From assembly GCA_945865355.1 (NCBI GenBank), contig CAMBDN010000001.1, forward strand, positions 1-46,086: a stretch of 46,086 nucleotides of DNA. Reading direction: 5' to 3'. The translations under genes were made by a program, and so were the position numbers. Source of the stretch: Legionella genomosp. 1. Lineage in GTDB: Bacteria; Pseudomonadota; Gammaproteobacteria; Legionellales; Legionellaceae. The notes under the pieces are model-generated. The model was given only the letters and a program-made list of their open reading frames with translations. It had not been told where the DNA came from and made no database searches. Shown here piece by piece: positions 36,079 through 45,772 of the stretch (positions are counted from its first letter, which is position 1; every line of letters begins with the position of its first letter).

Positions 36079-36627
36079 TTATAGCGTTGTCCCACCCACT
36101 GGACGATTACAAGGACACAGCTCATCGGTTTGTAAACCATCCAGGATACGGAGTATTTCTTGTGGATTACGACCTACATTTAAGGCATTCACGCTGACAT
36201 GCTGAATCATATTTTCTGGATCGATGATAAATGTTGCGCGTAGGGCAACACCTGCATGTGGATCTCGTACCCCTAAGCCATCAATCAGTTGGCCTTGTGG
36301 ATCAGCAAAACTATATTGATTGAGTTGATCTAAATCCTTATGTTCTCGACGCCAGGCCAATTTGACAAACTCATTGTCCCCACTACCGCCAAGTACAACC
36401 GTATCTCTGTCAACAAACTCATTGTTTAGTTTGGCAAACTCAACAATTTCTGTTGGACAAACAAAGGTAAAATCTTTGGGATAGAAAAATATGATTTTCC
36501 ATTTTCCTGTAAAACTTGTTTCAGTTATCGGCTCAAAAGCGCTTTCACCATGCTCTTCATGATGGTTAAAACCAGGCTTCACCGCGATGATATTAAAATT
36601 AGGAATTTTTTGACCAATCGTTAGCAT
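36079..36627 (-). CDS. ahpC: Peroxiredoxin AhpC (AhpD-coupled type)
   Basis: A 182-residue peroxiredoxin. The peroxidatic Cys57 is in FFYPKDFTFVCPTE, and the C-terminus carries a CPC pair (DELCPCNRPVGGTTL) as resolving cysteines, the layout of AhpC proteins that work with AhpD rather than AhpF. It reduces hydrogen peroxide and organic hydroperoxides. The ATG at 36627 with GGAG nine bases upstream is preferred to a GTG at 36639. oxyR is divergent on the other side of a 108-base promoter region, as in Legionella ahpC2D. Confidence 0.93.
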   Translation of the reverse strand: MLTIGQKIPNFNIIAVKPGFNHHEEHGESAFEPITETSFTGKWKIIFFYPKDFTFVCPTEIVEFAKLNNEFVDRDTVVLGGSGDNEFVKLAWRREHKDLDQLNQYSFADPQGQLIDGLGVRDPHAGVALRATFIIDPENMIQHVSVNALNVGRNPQEILRILDGLQTDELCPCNRPVGGTTL

Positions 36628-36735
36628 GATGTTCTCCACTTAAAATTAATTATTTTTTTGGACTCATGTTAACTATAAATTGAATTTCTAATCATTTAAA
36701 ATGAATAAAACAGATTGTTTAAATCGGAAATATTA

Positions 36736-37647
36736 ATGAAAAAATTACCTAGCATTAAGCAACTTCAATATTTATTAGCACTACATCACCATCAACACTT
36801 TGGACAAGCCGCTGAAGCTTGTTTTATCAGCCAATCGACATTAAGTGCTTCTATCCTTAATTTAGAAGAGGTCTTAGGGGTGCAATTATTGGAACGAGAC
36901 CATAAGACGTTCATTTTCACCCCATTGGGTGAGGAGGTTGTTCGCCAGAGTCAATTGCTGGTTTTGCGCTTTGATGAACTGACTGATTACGCTCAACATC
37001 AAGGTAAACCAATCTCAGGAACATTACGTTTGGGTTGCATTCCAACCATAGCACCGTTCATCTTAAGTGAGCTTGTTAGCCTAACTGAAGAGCATTATCC
37101 AGAATTGCGGTTATTACTGCGCGAAGACACCACCGATAATTTATTGCAGGCTCTCGCTACAGGGCAGATTGACTTGTTATTGCTAGCTCTACCCTATCCA
37201 ACCGATGCATTTCATACCAAAGTCTTGGCTTTTGATGCGTTTAAATTAGTACTGCATAAAAATTGGTTGCATCAGGCGTTTGATAAAGATATAGCAACCT
37301 GGCCTGATGAGAGTATTTTTTTATTAGAACGCGAACATTGCCTGACCAAACATGCCTTGCAGGCTTGTGAACTACAAGAAAGTAGAAAAATAAATCCGTT
37401 TTACGCCACTAGTTTGCATACCTTAACCCAGATGGTAAATAGTCAATTGGGGGTCACTTTTTTGCCTCAAATGGCGATAAATAGTGGCATATTAACTGGA
37501 ACTGATCTGGTATGCCAAAGCCCCTCAGCTAAAAATGCCCACCGAGACATTGGCGTTGCCTGGCGCCCCACATCCAACAAACAACAAAGTTATCAACTAT
37601 TATCTAAGCTGATTGCACAAGTTTTAACGGTAAAATGTCAGGAATAA
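36736..37647 (+). CDS. oxyR: Hydrogen peroxide sensor OxyR (LysR family)
   Basis: A 303-residue LysR-type regulator with an N-terminal winged helix (ALHHHQHFGQAAEACFISQS, then LSASILNLEEVLG) and an effector domain holding Cys202 and Cys211 (REHCLTKHALQAC). The nine-residue spacing equals that of the OxyR redox pair Cys199/Cys208 in E. coli. It therefore probably senses peroxide by disulfide formation and controls ahpC. The ATG at 36736 starts MKKLPSIKQLQYL, the family start; an open frame from 36715 is ignored. No convincing OxyR box with ATAG/CTAT spacing was found in the divergent promoter, although CATTTAAAATG (36693-36703) is palindromic. Confidence 0.9.
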   Translation: MKKLPSIKQLQYLLALHHHQHFGQAAEACFISQSTLSASILNLEEVLGVQLLERDHKTFIFTPLGEEVVRQSQLLVLRFDELTDYAQHQGKPISGTLRLGCIPTIAPFILSELVSLTEEHYPELRLLLREDTTDNLLQALATGQIDLLLLALPYPTDAFHTKVLAFDAFKLVLHKNWLHQAFDKDIATWPDESIFLLEREHCLTKHALQACELQESRKINPFYATSLHTLTQMVNSQLGVTFLPQMAINSGILTGTDLVCQSPSAKNAHRDIGVAWRPTSNKQQSYQLLSKLIAQVLTVKCQE

Positions 37648-37734
37648 AGAGGAGATTACACAGAACCTTTACTATGCTATATATAATACATATTTGTCAA
37701 TTATTGTACATTAAAGGGGATGGACGTGGGTGAT

Positions 37735-38298
37735 ATGACAACCAACAAGCACTTGCTATTTCTTCGTGTAGCGGGCTTTACTTTGGTTGAGCTTTTGGTG
37801 TCTGTCACAGTCATGGCAATACTCTTGGCGGTTACTGTTCCCTCGTTTAAAGCGACAGTGATGAATAGTCGTATCGCTGCGCAAACGGACGCCTTTGCCA
37901 ATGCTCTTAATTACGCCCGTAATACTGCAGTCAGTCAGAATGTCAACGTCATGACATGTCCTGCTGGTGCCGCAGGATCGACCGTTTGTGGGGCAAATTG
38001 GCAAAGTGGTTGGATAATAGTTAGACAACCCGCTGGGGGCGGTAATGTATTACTTCAATCGTTCTTTACAGCTCCTAACGATCCGGTATTGTCTAACGTA
38101 GCGATAGCTGGCGTTGCGGCGAACAGCGTGACATTTGATTCACGTGGCATCGCAACCACCCAAGCTAATTTCAAAACTTGTGATAATAGAGGTGCTACTT
38201 TTGCTCGATCAGTAGAAGTACTACCTACGGGATTTATACAAACAAGCACTACAATGGGAGTGGCGGTCTGGGACGGTGGTGCACTTACGTGCCCATAG
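37735..38298 (+). CDS. fimT: Type IV pilus minor pilin FimT/GspH-like
   Basis: A 187-residue prepilin. The leader MTTNKHLLFLRVAG is cut by PilD before FTLVELLVSVTVMAILL, with the usual Glu at +5. The C-terminal domain is of the GspH/FimT type with cysteines in VMTCPAG and ALTCP. The ATG at 37735 directly follows GGTGAT, in register with the 16S tail; an ATG at 37720 abuts its purine-rich stretch and is less likely. It is first of six minor-pilin genes. FimT homologues bind DNA in transformation of Legionella. Confidence 0.88.
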   Translation: MTTNKHLLFLRVAGFTLVELLVSVTVMAILLAVTVPSFKATVMNSRIAAQTDAFANALNYARNTAVSQNVNVMTCPAGAAGSTVCGANWQSGWIIVRQPAGGGNVLLQSFFTAPNDPVLSNVAIAGVAANSVTFDSRGIATTQANFKTCDNRGATFARSVEVLPTGFIQTSTTMGVAVWDGGALTCP

Positions 38299-38309
38299 GA
38301 GGCTCTGCG

Positions 38310-38822
38310 ATGAATATGTTGAAGAGAAAATACCAACAAGGTTTTTCTCTGCTTGAGGTCTTGGTAGCATTGGTGATCTTAGCGATAGGCATGCTAGGAA
38401 TCGCACGAATGTTGCTACTGACCCACAAAGCAAATAGTTCTAGCTATATTAGACAACAGGCCTCACAGTCTGCTTATGATATTCTTGACCGCATCTATGC
38501 AAATAGGCAAGCAGCCATCAACGGCAACTACACAGTAAGCAATTTGGTTCTAGCAGGAGCACCAACACCTCCAGGTGCTCCTACAACAAATTGTGACACC
38601 ACTGTTTGCAGCTCAAACCAAATGGCATCCTATGATACTTGGTATTGGCTGGCAACAGACGTAGCTCAGTTACCCAATGGGTGTGGCTCTATCGCTGTAG
38701 CCGTTGCCGGGGTAAACACCACCGTTACCGTGACTGTGCAATGGGATGACAGCCCAGCGCAAAAAGCTTTAGGGATCACTAACCCTGCACCGACTCAACT
38801 TATCATCCAGAGCCAATTATGA
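38310..38822 (+). CDS. pilV: Type IV pilus modification protein PilV
   Basis: A 170-residue prepilin: basic leader MNMLKRKYQQG cut before FSLLEVLVALVILAIGMLG, the signature of PilV. The mature part includes a serine/cysteine segment (NCDTTVCSSNQMASYDTWYW) and ends in IIQSQL. The ATG at 38310 has a perfect AGGAGG seven bases upstream, overlapping the fimT stop; an open frame with GTG at 38289 is rejected. PilV joins PilW, PilX and PilE in the priming complex at the pilus tip with PilY1. Confidence 0.9.
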   Translation: MNMLKRKYQQGFSLLEVLVALVILAIGMLGIARMLLLTHKANSSSYIRQQASQSAYDILDRIYANRQAAINGNYTVSNLVLAGAPTPPGAPTTNCDTTVCSSNQMASYDTWYWLATDVAQLPNGCGSIAVAVAGVNTTVTVTVQWDDSPAQKALGITNPAPTQLIIQSQL

Positions 38823-39871
38823 AAACTACAAACGGTTTCTCATTGGTTGAAATAATGATAGGGCTGACGCTCGGTGTTATCTTGTCGACCGCCGTCATTG
38901 CCGTTTATATCGCGCAGAAAAACACCTACAGGACCAATGTATCTCAAGCGATTATCCAAAATGCTGAAAGTGCTATTGCAGGACTTGTTACACCAACGAT
39001 TCGTGCCGCAGGCTTTTGTGGCTGCACGACGGTACTGCAATCACTTTCCAATCTTAATGCGGGAGGGCCCCCTCCACTCGGTACACTGGGAACAACGCCT
39101 AGTATGGTTATGGGTTACAATAGCATAGCCAACCCCATTACCATCACACAGGAGAATGCCCCCAACAGCAACACCGCGAATAATTGGTCACCAACTCTCG
39201 ACGCCTCACTCACTGGAAACGTTGAAGCAACCAGTGATGTTCTCGTCTTACTTGGAGCCGTTCCTGGTAGCCTGCCCATTGGTATAACAGCAACGACCAA
39301 TGGTACAAACTCAGTCGTGGTACAAAGTTCCACAGGGGTAACCGCCGGCCAGTTTGGTGGAGTGTCTGATTGTTTAAAAGCCTCGGTGTTTGCCATTACT
39401 GCCGTCGCAGGCACCACCATTTCTCATGCCGCCTCCGCTGGTGCGTTGGCTAATGCTAACAGCGCATTTCTGGTCAATTACCCGATAGGTGCGCAATTTA
39501 TCCCGTTAACACAAACTGCTTTTTTTGTAGCACAAGATCCAGGTGGGCAAAGCTCATTAGTGCGTGCCACATTGAATGCAGGAGGAACATGGACAATACA
39601 ATCGCTAGTCCCCGGGGTTCAAACCATGAAGGTACTGTATGGTATTGGTACGACGGGCACCCCAACACAATATGTTTCAGCGAATAATGTCGTTAATTGG
39701 GGACAAATCGTTTCAATTCGTCTAGGTTTTCTGATCGAAGGCCAACAGGGATCCGGCACACTATCCCCAACGACATACTCGGTGTTAGGAACAACGGTCA
39801 ATGTGCCAGCTGACAATCGAGTACGACATGTGTATCTAATGACGATTAACTTAAGGAATTCGGTATTATGA
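38819..39871 (+). CDS. pilW: Type IV pilus assembly protein PilW
   Basis: A 350-residue prepilin with leader MKTTNG cut before FSLVEIMIGLTLGVILSTAV. The large C-terminal globular domain begins with the conserved arginine and cysteine region TIRAAGFCGCTTVL, typical of PilW. It ends RVRHVYLMTINLRNS. Its start overlaps the pilV stop (ATGA) and its stop overlaps the pilX start in the same way, so the genes are translationally coupled. It belongs to the minor pilin complex that primes pilus assembly. Confidence 0.9.
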   Translation: MKTTNGFSLVEIMIGLTLGVILSTAVIAVYIAQKNTYRTNVSQAIIQNAESAIAGLVTPTIRAAGFCGCTTVLQSLSNLNAGGPPPLGTLGTTPSMVMGYNSIANPITITQENAPNSNTANNWSPTLDASLTGNVEATSDVLVLLGAVPGSLPIGITATTNGTNSVVVQSSTGVTAGQFGGVSDCLKASVFAITAVAGTTISHAASAGALANANSAFLVNYPIGAQFIPLTQTAFFVAQDPGGQSSLVRATLNAGGTWTIQSLVPGVQTMKVLYGIGTTGTPTQYVSANNVVNWGQIVSIRLGFLIEGQQGSGTLSPTTYSVLGTTVNVPADNRVRHVYLMTINLRNSVL

Positions 39872-40371
39872 ACACCACATTCAAAGGACATCCAGAGACT
39901 GGATCTGTCTTGATCATTACGATATTGGTCTTGATCGTACTCACCATTGTAGCAGTAGCTCAGGTTTCATTTAACAGCACACAAACACGTATCGCTACCA
40001 ATACCACTGATGCACAAATTGCATTTCAAACGGCTCAAGGGGCACTGAATGACGCAACAAACAATCTATTTGCCAACACCTATTCAACTTCTGGCTTTTT
40101 AGCCAATGCCAATGGTCTCTATTTATTTAACCCAAATGCGGCCCCATTATGGACAACAGTCGATTGGACCAACGCGGGAGCCGTGATCACCAGCTTTCAA
40201 GGCAGTTCTAATGCACAAGCCGCATTTATTATTGAACAGTTGCCTTCGGTCATCGCAGGTGGACAGAATTTAGATTTACCAACCCAAGTATATCGTATTA
40301 CCGTTCGCGCCGTTGGTGCGAGTGGTGGATCGCCCGTTATATTACAGAGCACCGTAAAAATACAGTTATAA
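39868..40371 (+). CDS. pilX: Type IV pilus minor protein PilX
   Basis: A 167-residue protein with a PilX-type N-terminus: MNTTFKGHPETGSVLIITIL, then VLIVLTIVAVAQ. Processing would fall after the glycine in ETG, leaving a hydrophobic helix without the usual Glu at +5, as is common for PilX. The soluble part is short and lacks cysteines. The start overlaps the pilW stop. pilY1 follows after ten bases. Confidence 0.87.
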   Translation: MNTTFKGHPETGSVLIITILVLIVLTIVAVAQVSFNSTQTRIATNTTDAQIAFQTAQGALNDATNNLFANTYSTSGFLANANGLYLFNPNAAPLWTTVDWTNAGAVITSFQGSSNAQAAFIIEQLPSVIAGGQNLDLPTQVYRITVRAVGASGGSPVILQSTVKIQL

Positions 40372-40381
40372 GAGGAATGCT

Positions 40382-43300
40382 ATGATGAAGACGATAGATG
40401 TTAATACAAATCACAAAGGGATGAATCATCTGGCAAAAGATAGGCAAGGTATTAGCGCTACATTCCGCGCGGCTATGCTTGTTGCATCGCTATCAGGTTT
40501 GATCCCATCCCTTACTAACGCAACCGCGTCGTTAAACGTCTCGCAATTCCCCCTTGAACTGGCAGACCCCACTCATCCACAAGTCCTCATTTTAATTGGT
40601 AATTCGCAATCGATGGATGGCACCCTGAGTGGTGCTATCATGGTGGGCTCCGGCTCCCTAGGCAGTAACTTTAGTACATTGAACAGTTCAAGCTCACCGT
40701 TAAATTATTCAGTACCTACCGGGTTCACTCCACCTGTTCAAGCCGCTGACGGTAGCGGCAATGCACCCTACACTGTAACACAGAATGGGAACTTGGTTGA
40801 TAATGGCCCCAGTCGGCTCAATGTAGCTAAAGCCGGGGTATTAGCCATCCTCAATGCTTATATGCAAAATACTGATTTTGCGCTAGCAACCTATAATACC
40901 AGCGGTACCAGCAAGTACACCACGTGGGTATACTATATGTCGCCACCATCAAGCGGATTTATCTTTACCAATAATCAGATAAGCGGTAATCGGTATGTAA
41001 CAAACCCATGCTATCAATACACCACCGCATCAACGACTGTGCAAAGCAATTGCACCTCTATGGCTGCTTTCTATGGTGCTTTAACACTGTCCGCCAACCA
41101 ATATATACAAATTGGTTCATCCAGTGATGATCCTAGCATCAATGACGTTCTCTACGCAGGGAGTCAGCCCGGAGTTTTTGTAACTTACTCTAGTCCTACA
41201 GTTGGCCCGAGTCCTGCCACCCCATATCCGCCCAATTTCTCCCTAGCCAATTACAATAGCTATGGTGTTTTGCTTTCCTATAACCGTACAAGCCCCAGCA
41301 TTGGTCGGTTTGCAACAGGTCCTACGAATGCAGGATTTGTGCCTTATTCACGCGAAGTATTATATGGAAAAAGGGGCTTCGGTTATGGAGGTAGCCAAGC
41401 CGCAGCAACGGGTCTTACGAAAGTAACCTTGAAATCAGCAGGTCCTACTATAACAGCGGCTAGTGTAACCGCCGCTATCAACAATTTTGTCCCCTTTCTC
41501 AACCCAGAAACCAACAATACCGGAACCACTGAAATTAAAGCAGTTGCAGGTCAATCACCCATGGCAGGTCTGTTAAGTACCGCAAAAAATTATTTGGCTT
41601 CGATTCCTATAACAACCCCTAGTTGCGTACCCAAACAATATGTCATATTGATTTCTGACGGATTGCCTACTGAAGATCTAGCAGGCAAAGCTTGGCCACC
41701 ATTAGGTAGTGCAGCAGCAACCGGTTATGGAGTTACCGCAACCTTTAACACCGATGGTTCGCTCAATACCACGAATAATCAAGCCTTGACTGACACGATT
41801 ACCACACTAGCCAATTTGTGGGCCGCTAATGTAAAGACCTTTGTCATCGGTTTGGGCGCAGGGGTTGACCCAACCCAGAACGCTTTAGCCGCCTCTACAC
41901 TGACAGCAATGGCTGTAGCAGGGCATACCATCAATTACTACCCTGCTAGCAGCCCAACCGCATTGGTAAACAATCTTAATTCAATTTTAATTTCGTTACA
42001 GAATGAATCACTATCAGGTACTGCAGCCTCACTCAGTTCCACGCATCTACAAGCGAACATTAAAGAATTTCAGACCAGTTTTAATGGCAACGACACCCCT
42101 TATCAAGACTGGACCGGCAATGTTATCGCAAAAGCATTAAGCGCTACATCTGGCGTTCCAGTAGGTTCAACGATTTGGTCTGCACAAACATTACTTGACG
42201 CACAATCAACTCGATTAATTGCTACTTGGAATCCAGCACTTAACAGTGGCGCAGGTGGTGGAACCCCTTTTCAATGGGCTAATATCAGTGCAGCACAACA
42301 AACACAACTGCAACCAGCTGACACACTGGGTTCGAGCAGGTTATCGTATCTTCGCGGTGTCACAAGCTTAGAAAAGCGCAATGGCGGTACATTTCGTAAC
42401 CGCTCACATATCTTAGGCGATATCGTCAGCAGCAAACCGGTATATGTAGGTCCGCCAGCTAACGCTTCATTATTTTTCTCATCATCAAGCTATGTGAGCT
42501 ATGTTCTTGCTAATCCTAGCCGACCTGCGATGCTTTACTTCGGGGCAAATGACGGTATGCTACATGCTATTCTTGCTAGTACGGGAGTAGAACAATTTGC
42601 TTTTATACCCAATGGAGTATTTAGCAATCTGCATAACTTAACCGCACCACTTTATAATCAAAACCACTTGTATTTTGTTGATAGCTCACCACAATCTGGG
42701 GATGTTCAATTCTCCGATGGTAGCTGGCACACCCTGGTCGTTGGAGGAGAAGGCGGTGGCGGTAAAACTATTTATAGTCTAGATGTTACCAATCCGGCTA
42801 GCCTCACCACCGAAAATCTGCTTGCCAACGCCGTTCTATGGGAATTTAGCGATGCAGACATGGGCTTAAGTTATAGTCAACCGAAAATCGCACAGATCAG
42901 TACCAGTAGTAGTACAACATTAAAATTTGCCGTTTTTTTTGGCAATGGTTACAACAGCACCACCAATAAAACAATATTGTATGCCGTTGACCCACAAACG
43001 GGAGAAATGATATCAAAAATAGACCTTTGTGCAGCTGTTGCCGGTACCTGCGACGCAGCAAATCCCAACGGTCTATCTACAGTGGCTGTTGGTCAAGATG
43101 ACGGCCTACAAGGTCAGCCTATTACTCAAATTTATGCGGGGGACTTACAGGGTAATTTATGGGCCGTGGATGTCGGCAATACCAGCCCTGCTTCATGGCA
43201 TGCAAGGCTATTATTTCAAGCGCGTGATTCCAGCGGCACCGCACAACCAATCACCATGCCACCAGTAATCACTCTTAACCCCAGTTACCCAAGATACCAA

Positions 43301-43927
43301 GGCCTCTTTGTGATGTTTGGCACAGGCCAATTCTTAACTTCAAGCGATCTGACCAACACCCAAACCCAATCCATTTATGGTGTCTGGGACAAACCAGCAT
43401 TGTCAACCGTCATTCATCGTGCCAATTTACAAGCCCAAACGCTGACATTGGTTGCGGCAGCAACTTCAGGTTTACCTCAAGATGTTTTGACTAACACTTC
43501 TTTGGCCGTCAATTGGGGCACCAACTATGGGTGGTATGACGACTTACCGACCCCAGGGCAACGAGTAATAACCACACCGCTATTGATCAATGGCTCGTTC
43601 ATAACAACATTGAATACTCCAGCAGCCAATGCGTGCGGAGTCGCCTCATCGATGCTTATCGATATAAATTATCAGACTGGTGGCGCATTTCCAACGTCGC
43701 AACTTGACATCAACGCGAGCGGAACCATTAACTCCAGTGACGTGTACGCTGGAAAAAATCCTGTAGGCATAGGATTGTTGTCAGGTTATGCTAGTGCTCC
43801 TGTCAATGTTGGCGCCAACAGTAATAACAACATGACCCAATTGATTACCATGTCAACGGGACAGCAGATCTCTATTATTAACCCCAACAATAACTCAAGA
43901 CAAACAGCCTGGTGGCAACTGCAATAA
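40382..43927 (+). CDS. pilY1: Type IV pilus tip adhesin PilY1
   Basis: A 1181-residue secreted protein. An extended signal peptide (cleavage near NATA, residue 49) is followed by a von Willebrand A-like domain from about residue 66 to 540 (PQVLILIGNSQSMDG, then YVILISDGLPTED). In the first motif the usual first aspartate of DxSxS is glycine (Gly73). The C-terminal beta-propeller follows (LYFGANDGMLHAIL, VVGGEGGGGKTIYSLDVTNP, IYAGDLQGNLWAVDV). Near the end, DINASGTINSSD (1109-1120) is an EF-hand/dockerin-like calcium loop. PilY1 sits at the pilus tip, controls extension and adhesion, and acts in surface sensing. AGAGGAA precedes the ATG pair. Confidence 0.92.
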   Translation: MMKTIDVNTNHKGMNHLAKDRQGISATFRAAMLVASLSGLIPSLTNATASLNVSQFPLELADPTHPQVLILIGNSQSMDGTLSGAIMVGSGSLGSNFSTLNSSSSPLNYSVPTGFTPPVQAADGSGNAPYTVTQNGNLVDNGPSRLNVAKAGVLAILNAYMQNTDFALATYNTSGTSKYTTWVYYMSPPSSGFIFTNNQISGNRYVTNPCYQYTTASTTVQSNCTSMAAFYGALTLSANQYIQIGSSSDDPSINDVLYAGSQPGVFVTYSSPTVGPSPATPYPPNFSLANYNSYGVLLSYNRTSPSIGRFATGPTNAGFVPYSREVLYGKRGFGYGGSQAAATGLTKVTLKSAGPTITAASVTAAINNFVPFLNPETNNTGTTEIKAVAGQSPMAGLLSTAKNYLASIPITTPSCVPKQYVILISDGLPTEDLAGKAWPPLGSAAATGYGVTATFNTDGSLNTTNNQALTDTITTLANLWAANVKTFVIGLGAGVDPTQNALAASTLTAMAVAGHTINYYPASSPTALVNNLNSILISLQNESLSGTAASLSSTHLQANIKEFQTSFNGNDTPYQDWTGNVIAKALSATSGVPVGSTIWSAQTLLDAQSTRLIATWNPALNSGAGGGTPFQWANISAAQQTQLQPADTLGSSRLSYLRGVTSLEKRNGGTFRNRSHILGDIVSSKPVYVGPPANASLFFSSSSYVSYVLANPSRPAMLYFGANDGMLHAILASTGVEQFAFIPNGVFSNLHNLTAPLYNQNHLYFVDSSPQSGDVQFSDGSWHTLVVGGEGGGGKTIYSLDVTNPASLTTENLLANAVLWEFSDADMGLSYSQPKIAQISTSSSTTLKFAVFFGNGYNSTTNKTILYAVDPQTGEMISKIDLCAAVAGTCDAANPNGLSTVAVGQDDGLQGQPITQIYAGDLQGNLWAVDVGNTSPASWHARLLFQARDSSGTAQPITMPPVITLNPSYPRYQGLFVMFGTGQFLTSSDLTNTQTQSIYGVWDKPALSTVIHRANLQAQTLTLVAAATSGLPQDVLTNTSLAVNWGTNYGWYDDLPTPGQRVITTPLLINGSFITTLNTPAANACGVASSMLIDINYQTGGAFPTSQLDINASGTINSSDVYAGKNPVGIGLLSGYASAPVNVGANSNNNMTQLITMSTGQQISIINPNNNSRQTAWWQLQ

Positions 43928-43940
43928 GGAGTGGTTAACG

Positions 43941-44363
43941 ATGGATAACTCGACATATAAATGCCAACAACAAACGATGAGAGGCTTTACTCTCATCGAG
44001 CTGCTCATTGTCGTCACGATTGTGGCGGTGCTTGCGAGCATTGCCTATCCGTCTTACCGCACATGGATACTCAAGTCACATCGTTCCGATGCACTAGCAA
44101 CATTAACTGCAGATCAGACCATTATAGAGCGCTGTTATGCACAAACATTTTCTTATCAAGCGGCTTGTGCCGCACTTCCAGCTTTTCCACAAACAACACC
44201 ACAAGGATACTATACTATCACCTTGACCAATCTAGCACCGACAACCTACACATTCACCGCTACCCCCGTGGGTACACAAGCACTAGATACCACCTGTGCT
44301 ACCTTTAGCATTGATCAAACGAATAATAAGACGGCAACGAACACGTCCTGTTGGCAACCATGA
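43941..44363 (+). CDS. pilE: Type IV pilus minor pilin PilE
   Basis: A 140-residue prepilin with leader MDNSTYKCQQQTMRG cut before FTLIELLIVVTIVAVLASIA and a conserved YPSYRTWILKSHRSDA helix end. The C-terminal part has cysteines in ERCYAQ, QAACAA, TTCATF and NTSCWQP that could form two disulfides, as in PilE minor pilins of this operon. It follows pilY1 after 13 bases with GGAG upstream and closes the operon. It is a minor pilin by position, not the major subunit. Confidence 0.9.
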   Translation: MDNSTYKCQQQTMRGFTLIELLIVVTIVAVLASIAYPSYRTWILKSHRSDALATLTADQTIIERCYAQTFSYQAACAALPAFPQTTPQGYYTITLTNLAPTTYTFTATPVGTQALDTTCATFSIDQTNNKTATNTSCWQP

Positions 44364-44371
44364 TCTCATGC

Positions 44372-45772
44372 CTACAATTGACTCCTGGCAACTGAAAAGT
44401 CCTCATGCAACAATTGTAGCGCTGAATTCAATCTTTCCTCTCTGGTCGTTAAAGCATTAGAAAAGAAATAACTTCCAGTTAACTGTTTTTTAGCGAGCAA
44501 CAAAAGACCACCGGATACAATACCTAAAGGCACAAAAACACAATCAGCAAGAATCCTAAGGATTTTATTTTGGTGTTTAAAATGAACATGAGCCAGCGTC
44601 GTCAACTCATTGCCAAGCGTATTTTTAAAAAGTGAATCATCACTCATATCGTTTGCTAACTTTCCGCCGATACGCATTGCTTCATCACAAAAAACGTTAA
44701 TTGATTGCTGAATATGTTGTTTAGTATATTGAGACGTTGAGGATTTAAACGCCAGTAACACACGCTGAAGAAGGGCCTTTCGTGCTTCTGTTCTCTCGGT
44801 AATTTCACTAACATAGTTGGTTAGATCAGCATCATGCTTGACCCTTTCAAAAACCTTTTCACCCCACTCAGCACTTACTAATACGGTACTCATCTTTGAT
44901 GTAATTCTATTTTTTACGTCCTGTTCCTTAGCAAAAGCAGTCGCATTTTCTCTTGAGAAAATATTAATTTGCATACCTTGTGAGATAAAATATTCTTGTA
45001 ACAAATATAGAACATCGTATCCCCAAGAATGCAAACAAGCATCATCTGGAGATCTGATTAAATCACCAACCATTACATTTCTATGAGGGAATTGATGGTA
45101 ATTACCGTTTCTCACAAAATGTTGATACATCTGGTACTCTGGTAGATATCCACCCTGAACCGGCACCAAACGATCACTTGGCTCCCATTTGGTTGGAAAC
45201 GTGATATAAGGAAAACCCTGTAACGCAAAAATTGTACGATTAAGAATAAACAAGGAGTTAAACTCATTCCTTTTTTCCTCATCAAATGCAGCAATTTCCG
45301 CATAGAAATCAACCATTCTTGGGTCTTGATTTGCATTAATTTCATCCCTCGCCGCATCAATGAGCCTTCCACCATCTTTTTGATCAAGCAATACTTCAAT
45401 AGCAACCGTTAATAAAGGTACAAAATCAGGGTTTTTCTTTAAAATATAGGCATTATAGCTCGCCGCTTCTCTTTCAAAATAAACAGCAATTTTCTTAAAT
45501 GCTGGAATTTTATCGGTAATATCTTCTTGTGTATAATAGCTTTTTAAACGTTGGTAATTATTCACTTTAAAGAGCGTGGCTAACTCCTCTAATAGATAGG
45601 CATATTTGGCTCTACCCTGATTTTCTGAAACCACAACAACTCTTGCCGCAATCTCCTCGTCACTTAATGAAACCAACGATAGCTCCTCAATTTGACTGAT
45701 ACTATTGCTATTATTTATTTCATCTAACGCAAATTCGTTGCCAAAAAAATCTTTATATCGATGCTTTGCCAT
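44372..45772 (-). CDS. Hypothetical protein, candidate Dot/Icm substrate
   Basis: A 466-residue soluble protein starting MAKHRYKDFFGNEFALDEIN. I do not recognise a catalytic domain. It is largely helical and charged; a hydrophobic segment near residue 415 (CVFVPLGIVSGGLLLLAKKQ) is followed by LTGSYFFSNALTTREERLNS and ends ALQLLHEDFSVARSQL. This ending, a hydrophobic stretch, a TG-FF motif and an acidic EE patch close to the C-terminus, resembles those I associate with many Legionella effector-like proteins. Dot/Icm secretion is thus an inference. No PmrA-like box was found upstream. It is convergent with pilE and lies downstream of an rRNA operon. Confidence 0.8.
   Translation of the reverse strand: MAKHRYKDFFGNEFALDEINNSNSISQIEELSLVSLSDEEIAARVVVVSENQGRAKYAYLLEELATLFKVNNYQRLKSYYTQEDITDKIPAFKKIAVYFEREAASYNAYILKKNPDFVPLLTVAIEVLLDQKDGGRLIDAARDEINANQDPRMVDFYAEIAAFDEEKRNEFNSLFILNRTIFALQGFPYITFPTKWEPSDRLVPVQGGYLPEYQMYQHFVRNGNYHQFPHRNVMVGDLIRSPDDACLHSWGYDVLYLLQEYFISQGMQINIFSRENATAFAKEQDVKNRITSKMSTVLVSAEWGEKVFERVKHDADLTNYVSEITERTEARKALLQRVLLAFKSSTSQYTKQHIQQSINVFCDEAMRIGGKLANDMSDDSLFKNTLGNELTTLAHVHFKHQNKILRILADCVFVPLGIVSGGLLLLAKKQLTGSYFFSNALTTREERLNSALQLLHEDFSVARSQL

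Noticed and set aside
36628..36735. OxyR binding site in the ahpC-oxyR divergent promoter
   Set aside because: No four-part ATAG/CTAT pattern with the right spacing; only a short palindrome CATTTAAAATG is visible, which is weak evidence.
44372..44419. Inverted repeat CTACAATTG / CAATTGTAG at the pilE - 466-residue gene junction, considered as a terminator
   Set aside because: The arms are nine bases with a 30-base loop, no T run follows, and one arm lies within the coding end of the leftward gene.
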